This document shows positions 24,604-30,814 of a stretch of 41,834 bases of DNA, piece after piece (position 1 is the first letter of the stretch; each line of letters starts with the position of its first letter). The DNA is taken from positions 1 through 41,834 of the IMG/VR virus record IMGVR_UViG_3300029309_000092. One strand, 5' to 3'. Both the position numbers and the translations under genes were made by a program. The notes below the pieces were generated by a model, which was given only the letters and a program-made list of their open reading frames with translations, was not told the origin of the DNA and ran no database searches. The stretch comes from a virus.

Positions 24604-25009
24604 CTACTTGCCTCCGTTCTTTGGGCGTCCGCGCTTTCGGGCGGCCTTTGATTCGCGATACACCATCGACTCCCCGTCGTACTCCAGCCCCAGTTCGTCC
24701 ACCACCGCCACTAGGTTTGCGATCATCCTTAGATCGTTGTCCTCCAGCATGAACCGAATTGACTTTCCGCGAATCAGATTTAGCTGGTCGTTTACCAGCG
24801 ATACCATAGACATGCTTATGCCTCCTTACCTCTACCTCAATGTAGTAACCATGGTGACCGTCTCCCCTTCTGGGGATGCTGGCTTGTTCGTCCAGTTCGT
24901 CAATCACCGCCTCAAGTTCGGTGGGTTTGCACACCACCTCTTTCACAATCTTTAACCTATTAGAATATAGGGTAATTGTGAAATCTAAGATTTTATTATC
25001 ATTCTTCAT
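24524..25009 (-). CDS. Small protein with long out-of-frame overlap; 3' limit uncertain
   Basis: The first 62 residues (MKNDNKILDFTITLYSNRLK, then LEAVIDELDEQASIP and HHGYYIEVEV) look like normal coding sequence. The frame then stays open for 99 more residues, running in another frame over the AT-hook gene at 24604-24813 and into the next. That tail is basic, Arg/Lys/Gly-rich and low in complexity, like a shadow reading of AT-hook DNA. The two other frames both meet stops near 24820, so the gene may really overlap, or an indel may have removed its stop. The first part is probable, the tail doubtful. Confidence 0.5.
   Translation of the reverse strand: MKNDNKILDFTITLYSNRLKIVKEVVCKPTELEAVIDELDEQASIPRRGDGHHGYYIEVEVRRHKHVYGIAGKRPAKSDSRKVNSVHAGGQRSKDDRKPSGGGGRTGAGVRRGVDGVSRIKGRPKARTPKERRQVDGSKTRKTNSRKKGGVSQRSRADGNL
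24604..24813 (-). CDS. Small protein with C-terminal AT-hook
   Basis: A 69-residue protein: VNDQLNLIRGKSIRFMLEDN, then LVAVVDELGLEYDGESMVYR, ending KAARKRGRPKNGGK, an AT-hook at the very C-terminus. AAGGAGG lies seven bases before the ATG, which supports this start, even though another ORF on the same strand runs through in a different frame. It is the third RGRP protein in a row. Confidence 0.7.
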   Translation of the reverse strand: MSMVSLVNDQLNLIRGKSIRFMLEDNDLRMIANLVAVVDELGLEYDGESMVYRESKAARKRGRPKNGGK

Positions 25010-25202
25010 GTTTATAGCTTGTTATCACGCAATCATCCAGAACAATCTTCTTGTTCCGAGGCAGTTCATAAAACCGCCATTGAGTCAGCTGCACCGTACA
25101 AGCCTGCATATTGTCGAATGTTCGGTGATAAAACTCAGTCTCGCATTTGCTCTCACCGCCTGCGAATACCGTGCACACCAGTGCCATTGCCTTAACCACC
25201 AT
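24999..25202 (-). CDS. Small exported protein with two or more cysteines
   Basis: A 67-residue protein. ATG 25202 gives MVVKAMALVCTVFAGGESK, a short signal-peptide-like start; an alternative ATG at 25217 adds five residues. The mature part has FYHRTFDNMQACTVQL and VLDDCVITSYK. The F-x-x-(M/I)-x-x-C ... C-(V/I) layout matches 23533-23715 and 40776-41003, so it is probably a related periplasmic protein. It overlaps its neighbours. Confidence 0.6.
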   Translation of the reverse strand: MVVKAMALVCTVFAGGESKCETEFYHRTFDNMQACTVQLTQWRFYELPRNKKIVLDDCVITSYKHEE

Positions 25203-25359
25203 CCTTTTTGCCCCCATGAAAATCACCGCGCTTCTGATTCTTGTACGCACGATCTTGGCGCGTACCTACGACGGTTTTTATGTGCCAAGCCTTTTGCCGG
25301 ATTCGGGCAAGCTCGGCGGCGAACTCCTCAACCGTCATGTCCACAGCACTCTTCCACAT
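25192..25359 (-). CDS. Small protein with DMTVEE N-terminal motif
   Basis: A 55-residue protein. ATG 25359 is chosen because GGAGAAGGCT precedes it; the longer open frame upstream overlaps a cysteine-rich gene in another frame. It begins MWKSAVDMTVEEFAAELARI and ends in a basic, glycine-rich tail. The phrase (A)VDMTVEEF echoes IDMTVEEW in the product of 25855-26034, suggesting a duplicated module. Function unknown. Confidence 0.6.
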   Translation of the reverse strand: MWKSAVDMTVEEFAAELARIRQKAWHIKTVVGTRQDRAYKNQKRGDFHGGKKDGG

Positions 25360-25585
25360 AGCCTTCTCCTTCACATTCTTGGCACGCGGCCTGGTAACCC
25401 TCGAGGTAGCCGCCATGGTTCCAATCCACGACGGCTCGCTCGTACTCACATTCACCCTGACCACCGCACTCAGGACACAACACATATCCCTTGTCCAACA
25501 TGGACTGGTGATACCGCTGCGCCATCTTGCGTTGCATCTCCAAGATGGGCGCCACCGCCTCAATGTGCTTTTTCACGGCATCCAT
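25328..25585 (-). CDS. DnaJ-type zinc-finger protein
   Basis: An 85-residue protein. ATG 25585 follows GAGGAGG, giving MDAVKKHIEAVAPILEMQRK. It then has CPECGGQGECEYE and CQECEGEGYVEECCG, the C-x-x-C-x-G-x-G pattern of the DnaJ central zinc domain, here as a stand-alone protein without a J domain. Such modules bind zinc and can bind unfolded protein. It overlaps its neighbours by 26 and 32 bases. Confidence 0.75.
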   Translation of the reverse strand: MDAVKKHIEAVAPILEMQRKMAQRYHQSMLDKGYVLCPECGGQGECEYERAVVDWNHGGYLEGYQAACQECEGEGYVEECCGHDG

Positions 25586-25862
25586 CACAATCCTCCTCTG
25601 GCAGGCTCTCGTCCACCTCACATTGAATGCCATGGTACTCGCAGTATCCAATCACAGAATACAATTGCGGATGCGGAGCAATGAATGACACAATCCTCAC
25701 ACCCTGTTTTCCGTTGTCATCCACGATGTAAAACAACCAATAATTCGCCGTTTCCGGAGATGCCCACGCGAACAAACGTGTCGTGCTGCCCTCACCTGAT
25801 GACGTTGTGATCTGGCCTGCCACCTCCGACAGATAACTTAGCGTCCAGTCCATATCACTCAT
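25560..25862 (-). CDS. Small protein, function unknown
   Basis: A 100-residue protein. ATG 25862 has GGAGG six bases upstream and overlaps the previous stop; upstream extension is not supported. It contains MDWTLSYLSEVAGQIT, RLFAWASPETANYWLF and GVRIVSFIAPHPQLYSVIGY, a mixed alpha/beta domain, with an acidic Cys-containing C-terminus (EEDCDGC). No family recognised. Confidence 0.65.
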   Translation of the reverse strand: MSDMDWTLSYLSEVAGQITTSSGEGSTTRLFAWASPETANYWLFYIVDDNGKQGVRIVSFIAPHPQLYSVIGYCEYHGIQCEVDESLPEEDCDGCREKAH

Positions 25863-26034
25863 CGTAACCCTCCGGTGGCCCATCTGGATCGCCGTCTGCT
25901 TCGCCCGAAAACTTGCGCCGCGCCTCATGGTAAACGTCAATCAGGCTTTCGCCATGCTTCTCGCACCACTCCTCCACGGTCATGTCTATGGCATCCTCCT
26001 CCATATCCATGATCCATGCTTTTACTTTTCCCAT
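25855..26034 (-). CDS. Small acidic protein with DMTVEE motif
   Basis: A 59-residue protein. ATG 26034 has GGAGG five bases before it. It reads GKVKAWIMDMEEDAIDMTVE then WCEKHGESLIDVYHEARRKF and ends in an acidic, Gly/Pro-rich tail. It shares IDMTVEEW with VDMTVEEF at 25192-25359. Function unknown. It lies inside the out-of-frame 3' part of the zinc-ribbon gene upstream. Confidence 0.65.
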   Translation of the reverse strand: MGKVKAWIMDMEEDAIDMTVEEWCEKHGESLIDVYHEARRKFSGEADGDPDGPPEGYDE

Positions 26035-26140
26035 TTCTACCTCCGTAAATTTTAAACCAACAATCTGTGCAAAGCAGGTCGTTACCGTCCTTTGCATCAG
26101 CCTTCTTGCCACACTTGTGGCATCTACTGATGGGCAACAT
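25937..26140 (-). CDS. Small zinc-ribbon protein with long overlap
   Basis: A 67-residue ORF. The first 40 residues are a clear zinc ribbon (CHKCGKKADAKDGNDLLCTD: C-x-x-C, 15 residues, C-x-x-C). The remaining His/Gly-rich tail overlaps the 25855-26034 gene in another frame for nearly 100 bases and may not be functional. Its start lies within the last codons of the methyltransferase gene. Confidence 0.6.
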   Translation of the reverse strand: MLPISRCHKCGKKADAKDGNDLLCTDCWFKIYGGRNGKSKSMDHGYGGGCHRHDRGGVVREAWRKPD

Positions 26141-27302
26141 CCTTCATGCCCTTCAGCAAATGACAAATCACATCAACGGTCCAGCCGTTGCCTAACATCC
26201 GATAACGCTGGGTGTTCGACACATGATCCGTGTACCCATCCGGCACGGTCTGCAATCGCTCACACTCAATGGGCGTCAACTTGCGCCATGTCATACCGTC
26301 CGTGACAAAATTATTGTGCTCCCATGACGAACCGCTCAACGTGGGAACCTTACCGTCCTCGCCCTTGACGCCGCCTTTGTTATTGCCCCTTGGCACTTGA
26401 AGAATCTTCGGCACATTGCTGGCGCGTTGTCCTGTAAGCGTGGGACTCTTGCCCTCTGGACTGACAACCTTGCGATCTTGGTAAAAGCCACTGCCTTCGG
26501 CCTCGCCGACTACCAAAATCTTCGGCTCAAGATTCCCGCCGGAATTGGCGCACAATGTCGGCGCCTTGCCGTCAGGATGATAGACGCGCCGGTTGTAGCC
26601 GTGGCCTTTCAGATCAGCCTCACCTGCCAGCAGCAAATCGTTATCGTCGGCAAAATCAAACACAAGCTGGCGCCGATTCTTCTGAAAGTAGGATTTCAGA
26701 TTCCCACCTTTGAAGTAGTTCGCGTCAATGCAATGTGACTTGTCCCGATCCGTAAAACCGTTCTCCAAGATGTCCTTCAGATAGACGCGCTTGTTTTCCG
26801 GCATGGAACGAACTGGAATGTTCGTCCAATACAGACGATCACGATTCTGCGCCGACACCAAGTTGGAGTTGATGCGAACCGGCTTCACGCCCAGATGCTC
26901 AGTGATAACGTCCTGATGCTCTTGCTTCATGTTCACGTTCTCCAACAGAAACCATGTCGGCTTCAACTCGCGGAACAAACGTACATACTCAAAGAACAGC
27001 GCCGAGCGCGGATCGTCAAAGTTCAACCGCTTGCCGGCCCACGAGAATCCCTGACAGGGTGAGCCGCCGATCAACAGGTCAATCTTGTGCCCCCGATCCA
27101 GAGGCACAAATAGATCACCATTCTTGTGCGTCTTGACGCCGGTCACATCACCTAAATGCACCGTGTCAGGATAGTTGGCCCTCGCCACCTCAATCGCATA
27201 CTTGTCGATTTCGCTGGCAAAGTAGTTGGAGATAGGAAAGCCTGCCCTCTCAAGAGCAAGCCTCCCACATGACATTCCGTCAAACAGCGACAGCACGTTC
27301 AC
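26124..27302 (-). CDS. C5-cytosine DNA methyltransferase
   Basis: A 392-residue Dcm-type methyltransferase that transfers a methyl group from S-adenosylmethionine to cytosine C5. Motif I SLFDGMSCG (5-13), motif IV SPCQGF with catalytic Cys83, motif VI LLENVN (about 119-124), motif VIII QNRDR (152-156), and motif IX/X regions RKLTPIECERLQ and RYRMLGNGW. The target-recognition region (about 190-330) contains two similar phrases, APTLCANSGG and SPTLTGQR. No partner restriction enzyme is seen, so it is an orphan phage enzyme, probably for protection from host restriction. The target sequence cannot be read from the protein. Confidence 0.95.
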   Translation of the reverse strand: MNVLSLFDGMSCGRLALERAGFPISNYFASEIDKYAIEVARANYPDTVHLGDVTGVKTHKNGDLFVPLDRGHKIDLLIGGSPCQGFSWAGKRLNFDDPRSALFFEYVRLFRELKPTWFLLENVNMKQEHQDVITEHLGVKPVRINSNLVSAQNRDRLYWTNIPVRSMPENKRVYLKDILENGFTDRDKSHCIDANYFKGGNLKSYFQKNRRQLVFDFADDNDLLLAGEADLKGHGYNRRVYHPDGKAPTLCANSGGNLEPKILVVGEAEGSGFYQDRKVVSPEGKSPTLTGQRASNVPKILQVPRGNNKGGVKGEDGKVPTLSGSSWEHNNFVTDGMTWRKLTPIECERLQTVPDGYTDHVSNTQRYRMLGNGWTVDVICHLLKGMKDVAHQ

Positions 27303-27702
27303 AATACTTCTCCTTCATTTCAGTATGCGTAAGCTCATCAATCAGAACCCAAGTCGTGCCGTTCGTCTTGTCAGGACGGCTTTCCCAAATCTCAATCCAC
27401 AAATCTTGGCTGTTATGCTTTGAGATCACATAATGATAGTCGCACCAATCATTGGCCTCCAACATCTCATCACGATCCTTGAACCGCGCATTTACCAAAC
27501 GAACCTCACCGCCCTTGCGATTCTTGTTCGCCGCAACAAACGCCGCCGCAAACTCGTCCGCCTCAAACCGAGGAAGTGGCCACGCATACGCCTTGGCATC
27601 TTCAATAAAATGCACCGCACCCTGCGGATAGTTGTCATAGTGCTTGTAGACATGAACCTCTTCATGCTCGTCCTCAAAAATGTAAATCGCTCTAGTTCCC
27701 AT
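27280..27702 (-). CDS. Conserved phage protein with MGTRA start, function unknown
   Basis: A 140-residue protein beginning MGTRAIYIFEDEHEEVHVYK then HYDNYPQGAVHF. An MGTRA start followed by YKHYD-(G/N)-YP is found in a family of phage and bacterial proteins of unknown function. The rest has FEADEFAAAFVAANKN and DWCDYHYVISKH, alpha/beta in character. It overlaps the methyltransferase start by 23 bases. Confidence 0.75.
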   Translation of the reverse strand: MGTRAIYIFEDEHEEVHVYKHYDNYPQGAVHFIEDAKAYAWPLPRFEADEFAAAFVAANKNRKGGEVRLVNARFKDRDEMLEANDWCDYHYVISKHNSQDLWIEIWESRPDKTNGTTWVLIDELTHTEMKEKYCERAVAV

Positions 27703-27871
27703 TGTCTTCCTCCATTACATGACGAAACTTTACACATGTGCCCTGACACTTGTCGCAATCTACAACATCACCATAAGGCGTTGGCTCGTACCCATGACCG
27801 GCGCACCAGTCACAGTATACAAGGTATTCGATCCGTGAACCTTGGACCTCAATTCTTTGCTGTATTTCCAT
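27692..27871 (-). CDS. Small DnaJ-like cysteine-rich zinc protein
   Basis: A 59-residue protein and the first gene of the leftward operon. ATG 27871 follows TGGAGGACGTT; an ATG at 27883 lies upstream of that site. CDWCAGHGYEPTP and CDKCQGTCVKF form a two-pair zinc site with the C-x-x-C-x-G spacing of DnaJ-type fingers. Probable small regulatory or chaperone-like protein. Confidence 0.7.
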   Translation of the reverse strand: MEIQQRIEVQGSRIEYLVYCDWCAGHGYEPTPYGDVVDCDKCQGTCVKFRHVMEEDNGN

Positions 27872-28209
27872 AACGTCCTCCAAGACTGATATTTAATTGT
27901 TATTATACACAGAGCGAGACAGTATGCAACAACATAAGAATCGTGTCTCGTTTGTCACGTTTGTTACACTAATTTTGCTGAAAAAAAGTTTTTAAAATTT
28001 TTTCAAATGGGGTGTGACAAGTGTGACAAGTGTGACAAGAACTCCGCAACACGAGGCGGAGCAAGGGTTTTTCTTTGGCACACTTCTAAGCATTTTTGGC
28101 ACACTTGTCACACTTTGGAGACTCTATAGGACAACATCTCAAAAACCTGGTAAAAGGCTTGGATTCAAAAAGACTTCAAAACAACATTTTTATGGGGTAC
28201 TAGTGTGAC
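27872..28209. repeat. Ten copies of a 9-bp motif in the divergent spacer (iteron-like)
   Basis: The consensus GTGTGACAA or its reverse occurs in phased groups: reverse copies at 27951-27959 and 27960-27968; three exact direct copies at 28012-28038; reverse copies at 28076-28084, 28096-28104 and 28105-28113; direct copies at 28203-28211 and 28212-28220. The last pair covers the start codon of the small terminase gene. Between the first groups is an A/T-rich stretch (27972-28007). Such a layout suits a pac/cosB-type site, a replication origin or an operator. The stretch holds no convincing gene. Confidence 0.8.
27902..27929 (-). promoter_or_regulatory. Candidate promoter for the long leftward operon
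   Basis: On the minus strand TTGCAT (27924-27929) and a perfect TATAAT (27902-27907) are 16 bases apart. The first gene starts at 27871 with the leader AGTCTTGGAGGAC. The promoter borders the 9-bp repeat array, so the array could control it. Confidence 0.55.
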
Positions 28210-28767
28210 ATGTGTAACAAGAAGACAGACATTCTTGCAGATGACATTGAGGCCGAGACTGGACGCAAATTGACTCAGCGTCAGCGTGAGTTTGCTCGGC
28301 ACTATGTTGAAGGCATATATTCCAACGCTGAATGTGCCCGAAAGGCAGGCTATGCATCCAACTCAGCAGCCTCTATTGCTGGGCATCTGTTAGCCGGCAA
28401 AAAGTTTCCCCACCTCACCGATTACATACAAGAACTTCGTGAAGAACGAGAACGTCGTTATGGCGTGACTGTCATGGGTCAGCTCAAACGTCTTCATGAA
28501 TTATCAACCGGCGCCGAGGAGGCAGGTCAATTCTCAGCCGCAATCAACGCCGAAAAGATACGATCTGCACTTGGTGGCTTGACCGTAGATAGGCGAGAAA
28601 ACATTCATCAGTTAGACGATCTGTCGCGTGAAGAAATCACTTCTCGTTTGGATCAACTCCGTCGCGAGTATCCGCAGGCGTTCATTGAGGGTGAGTATAC
28701 GGAGGTAGTTGATGCCGACACCGGAGGCGAACTTTTGGAACACCATCCGCAGGAACCTGCCGAGTAA
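28210..28767 (+). CDS. terS: Terminase small subunit
   Basis: A 185-residue protein. The N-terminal DNA-binding domain has LTQRQREFARHYVEGIYSNA and ECARKAGYASNSAASIAGHL (about residues 20-60), the Terminase_2-type helix-turn-helix, then RYGVTVMGQLKRL and GGLTVDRRENIHQLDDLSRE. It recognises phage DNA to start packaging. The ATG has only a weak ribosome binding site and lies inside the 9-bp repeat array, a plausible binding site for this protein. The nuclease gene overlaps its 3' end by 59 bases. Confidence 0.85.
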   Translation: MCNKKTDILADDIEAETGRKLTQRQREFARHYVEGIYSNAECARKAGYASNSAASIAGHLLAGKKFPHLTDYIQELREERERRYGVTVMGQLKRLHELSTGAEEAGQFSAAINAEKIRSALGGLTVDRRENIHQLDDLSREEITSRLDQLRREYPQAFIEGEYTEVVDADTGGELLEHHPQEPAE

Positions 28768-29251
28768 CTGCTATACAACCCGAATCGAAAATCGCCATGG
28801 CGGCGGCGTGCCTGACGTACATGTAGCATGGTCAGGGCTTGTATTTTGGTTGGAATTAAAAACAACAAAAAACAACACTGTCAGAATATCTCCACAGCAA
28901 ATAGCGTGGAATACTGCGTATTCGCGAAATGGGGGCTTGTCATTCATCTTGGTTAAGCACCTCTCTTCGGGCGACCTATTTTTGTTTCGGGGCGCGAGAG
29001 CCTTGGACATAGCCAAGTCGGGACTGGCAGCTGGGGCCGAGTTTCGGGGTTCGGGGTTCGGGGATTTATGGGACGCGGTTCGGGAGTCGGGGGTCCGGCA
29101 CTTAGAGTCAGTGCTATCGGGGCTTCGGGGTTCGGGCTTCGGGGATTCGGGTTCGGGATTCGGGGTTCTTGCCCTGGGCCACCCAGGGACTGGGGCGCCA
29201 GTACCAGGGTCACAGCAACCTGGGCTCGAGGCGAAAGAAGAGGAGGCCTAG
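28709..29251 (+). CDS. VRR-NUC-like nuclease with a repeat-encoded C-terminal tail
   Basis: A 180-residue protein. Residues 6-105 form a PD-(D/E)XK nuclease of VRR-NUC type: Glu27, VPD (Asp36), LELK (Glu49, Lys51), and ISPQQIAW (Gln63). Such enzymes cut branched DNA or trim ends. Residues from about 112 on are encoded by TTCGGG-type repeats (RGSGFGD, DSGSGFG) and a Gly/Pro/Ala-rich segment, with no domain character. Its last codons share a palindrome with the convergent gene. A role in DNA processing near packaging is inferred. Confidence 0.85.
   Translation: MMPTPEANFWNTIRRNLPSNCYTTRIENRHGGGVPDVHVAWSGLVFWLELKTTKNNTVRISPQQIAWNTAYSRNGGLSFILVKHLSSGDLFLFRGARALDIAKSGLAAGAEFRGSGFGDLWDAVRESGVRHLESVLSGLRGSGFGDSGSGFGVLALGHPGTGAPVPGSQQPGLEAKEEEA
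29044..29165 (+). repeat. TTCGGG repeat cluster 1 (within nuclease gene)
   Basis: About a dozen degenerate TTCGGG / TTCGGGG units on the plus strand, all in the same orientation, encode the tail of the nuclease. It is followed at 29172-29188 by an inverted repeat CCCTGGG-CCA-CCCAGGG, the same organisation as cluster 2. G-rich runs like these could form G-quadruplexes. Confidence 0.8.
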
Positions 29252-29263
29252 GCCTCCTCCTCT
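29236..29263. terminator. Palindrome encoding both convergent gene ends
   Basis: GAGGAGGCCTAGGCCTCCTC (29240-29259) is a perfect palindrome, extending to 28 bp with one mismatched pair. On each strand it reads Glu-Glu-Ala-stop, so it encodes the C-termini and stop codons of both the nuclease gene and the leftward 46-residue gene. It may also work as a two-way terminator, though U-tracts are weak. Confidence 0.7.
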
Positions 29264-29388
29264 ATGCTGTCTTCGATCTTGTCGATTAGGGCGCCGAAGG
29301 CTGCGAACCAATCCCGATCTTCTGGTTCCTTATCGCATTGTTCGACAACAATGTGCTTTATGTGCATAACTATATCTTCTTTGGTCAT
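29248..29388 (-). CDS. Small 46-residue acidic protein
   Basis: ATG 29388 overlaps the stop of the upstream leftward gene (ATGA). The product reads MTKEDIVMHIKHIVVEQCDK, then DRDWFAAFGALIDKIED, ending EEEA. It is acidic and probably helical. No family recognised. It is the last gene of its transcript and ends in the palindrome at 29240-29259. Confidence 0.65.
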   Translation of the reverse strand: MTKEDIVMHIKHIVVEQCDKEPEDRDWFAAFGALIDKIEDSIEEEA

Positions 29389-29984
29389 TTCACTGCCTCC
29401 ACAATTTGAGTCACGCCATTACCTGCCTTGTAACATAGCAAGCAATCACGACATTTTTGTCCGGTGCAATTTTGTGCAACGTCACTGCCCTTTGATACAT
29501 TGTTAAACGTTCGATCAAAAAACTTTGGTGGATGATTCATTACCGCGTCAATGCGCGGGTTGCTGTAAATCAGAATCAGATTGGCCGGCTTTTCATTCTG
29601 GCTGTAAAACTTGTGGATGAAATTCTTGCGCTTTGTCCACAAGGCAAAAGAGCAATGCGGATTGTGCAACGTGATGTTGTGGAAATTTTCCAACATGGTC
29701 ATGTTGATCAGCTCACCATGAGATGAGAAGCGGAAAAACGCATCTAAGATTGTCGGCAACATGTGTGGCGGAATCAAACCACCGGAAAGAATGTCGCTGT
29801 TTTCCTGCCATGACGGAGCGCAATTCTTGCGGAGTCCGTTCAACATATTCATGGAATAGCATTTCCGGCAGATGATATCATCCGCGCTTGAGTTATACAT
29901 GGCTTTGCAAAACTCATTGGTTAACGTGTTCGTGTTTAATGAGCGGATGTCTTGCAGTTTTCCGCTCCCGTTTGATATACGCAT
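29385..29984 (-). CDS. GP88-like cysteine-rich protein
   Basis: A 199-residue protein. ATG 29984 has GGAGG seven bases upstream; the longer open frame runs through a repeat cluster and is rejected. It contains LNTNTLTNEFCKAMYN, ICRKCYSMNML, HNPHCSFALWTKRKNF, NLILIYSNPRID and, at the C-terminus, NCTGQKCRDCLLCYKAGNGV. The pattern of N- and C-terminal cysteines around an FALWTK segment resembles GP88-type phage proteins, for which an Fe-S or zinc site is plausible. Activity is not known. Confidence 0.7.
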   Translation of the reverse strand: MRISNGSGKLQDIRSLNTNTLTNEFCKAMYNSSADDIICRKCYSMNMLNGLRKNCAPSWQENSDILSGGLIPPHMLPTILDAFFRFSSHGELINMTMLENFHNITLHNPHCSFALWTKRKNFIHKFYSQNEKPANLILIYSNPRIDAVMNHPPKFFDRTFNNVSKGSDVAQNCTGQKCRDCLLCYKAGNGVTQIVEAVK

Positions 29985-30048
29985 GATTAATCCTCCATAT
30001 GAACAATTAAATTGTACACCAGGAACAAGCAAAAAACAAACGTATATA

Positions 30049-30117
30049 TTCGGGTTCGGGACTAGGCAGGCGACCAGGGTTCGGGGCGCAGCCTTTCGGG
30101 TTCGGGATTCGGGACTA
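30049..30117 (+). repeat. TTCGGG repeat cluster 2
   Basis: At least six TTCGGG units in the same orientation as clusters 1 and 3, in the spacer upstream of the GP88-like gene. Next to it at 30126-30148 is a GC-rich hairpin. The 29985-30250 spacer also holds a perfect inverted repeat at 30198-30212 (GACTGGT-C-ACCAGTC) and no convincing gene. Confidence 0.8.
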
Positions 30118-30119
30118 AT

Positions 30120-30148
30120 AAAAAACGCCCTGGGCATGGCCCAGGGCG
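30120..30148 (-). terminator. Strong leftward terminator hairpin
   Basis: Ten-base arms CGCCCTGGGC (30126-30135) and GCCCAGGGCG (30139-30148) with loop ATG. Six A on its plus-strand left side give a TTTTTT tail for leftward transcripts. It lies between the Api92-like and GP88-like genes. Confidence 0.75.
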
Positions 30149-30220
30149 CCGTCCGTAGCTGGAGGACTACGACTAATAACTAATGGAAGGGTCTCGAGAC
30201 TGGTCACCAGTCAGAAGGAA

Positions 30221-30244
30221 GGAGCGCGACACCTGCCGCGCTCC
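30221..30244 (-). terminator. Hairpin after the Api92-like gene
   Basis: Arms GGAGCGCG (30221-30228) and CGCGCTCC (30237-30244) with an eight-base loop, seven bases past the stop of the leftward gene ending at 30251. The leftward tail TTCCTTC is only moderately U-rich, so termination is plausible but not certain. Confidence 0.5.
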
Positions 30245-30250
30245 CCATCA

Positions 30251-30814
30251 TTAGGCGTATTCAGATTGAAGATGCTCGTCAATCTCATCCCCATCCTGTA
30301 TTTCGTTGTGATAGTAATGCCCATCTTTGGAATACTCGCCATGGTATCCGCAACCATATTCCACATAATGGGCGACCAGATTGAATCCTTGTTTGATCAT
30401 CTCGTCATATACAGGGATTGGTGGCGACCATGCGGTATCAAATTTGAACACATATGTGCCTTTACCATCGTCCGCATCATAGATTTCATCTGAATCCCAT
30501 GGCTGACAGACATCCCATTTCGTCCCCCAATTATCACAGCACCAATCATACCAAGATGCCGTGCCGTAATCGACGCGGAGCTGGTCTAACTCCTTTTGGG
30601 GGATGGCGATGGCTTTACCGTCCTCATTATTGCGCCACAAACGATGGCTTTCCCCATCAATGGTAGTCGCGCCAGACGTAATGCCCTTCAGCGCATCCGG
30701 CATGGGTTTGATGTGGGCGCACATCTCGCCATTGAGGATGGCGTCTTTCAACGCCACCATCTTGTTTTTGTCTGCATGAGACACATAGATTACATTCTGA
30801 CACCAATTAGGCAT
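30251..30814 (-). CDS. Api92-like / DUF1281-type ferredoxin-fold protein
   Basis: A 187-residue protein. ATG 30814 (after GGAGG) gives MPNWCQNVIYVSHADKNKM, the hallmark start of Api92-like proteins. Later segments are WYDWCCDNWGTKWDVCQPWD, TYVFKFDTAWSPPIPVYDEM and LVAHYVEYGCGYHGEYS, also typical. These proteins are frequent in phages and integrative elements. Their function is not established, although a ferredoxin-like fold is assigned. It overlaps its upstream neighbour. Confidence 0.8.
   Translation of the reverse strand: MPNWCQNVIYVSHADKNKMVALKDAILNGEMCAHIKPMPDALKGITSGATTIDGESHRLWRNNEDGKAIAIPQKELDQLRVDYGTASWYDWCCDNWGTKWDVCQPWDSDEIYDADDGKGTYVFKFDTAWSPPIPVYDEMIKQGFNLVAHYVEYGCGYHGEYSKDGHYYHNEIQDGDEIDEHLQSEYA

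Noticed and set aside
25360-25563. N-terminal extension of the 25192-25359 gene
   Set aside because: The extension is Arg/Trp/Cys-rich, overlaps the cysteine-rich gene in another frame, and a good ribosome binding site precedes the internal ATG at 25359.
28014-28208. Rightward 64-codon ORF in the spacer before terS
   Set aside because: It starts within the 9-bp repeats (reading them as repeated Val-Thr-Ser), has no ribosome binding site, and its composition reflects the repeats and A/T-rich DNA. Better explained as non-coding.
27951-28220. Repeat array as a CRISPR
   Set aside because: The units are 9 bp, in both orientations and often in direct tandem without spacers, so it is not a CRISPR.
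29985-30137. N-terminal extension of the GP88-like gene through repeat cluster 2
   Set aside because: The ATG at 29984 has GGAGG at ideal spacing, and the upstream codons come from TTCGGG repeats and a terminator hairpin.
30183-30254. Rightward 23-codon ORF after a GGAGG in a CGTAG/CTACG hairpin
   Set aside because: The ribosome binding site is 17 bases from the ATG, the product has no recognisable pattern, and the region holds terminator-like inverted repeats on the other strand.
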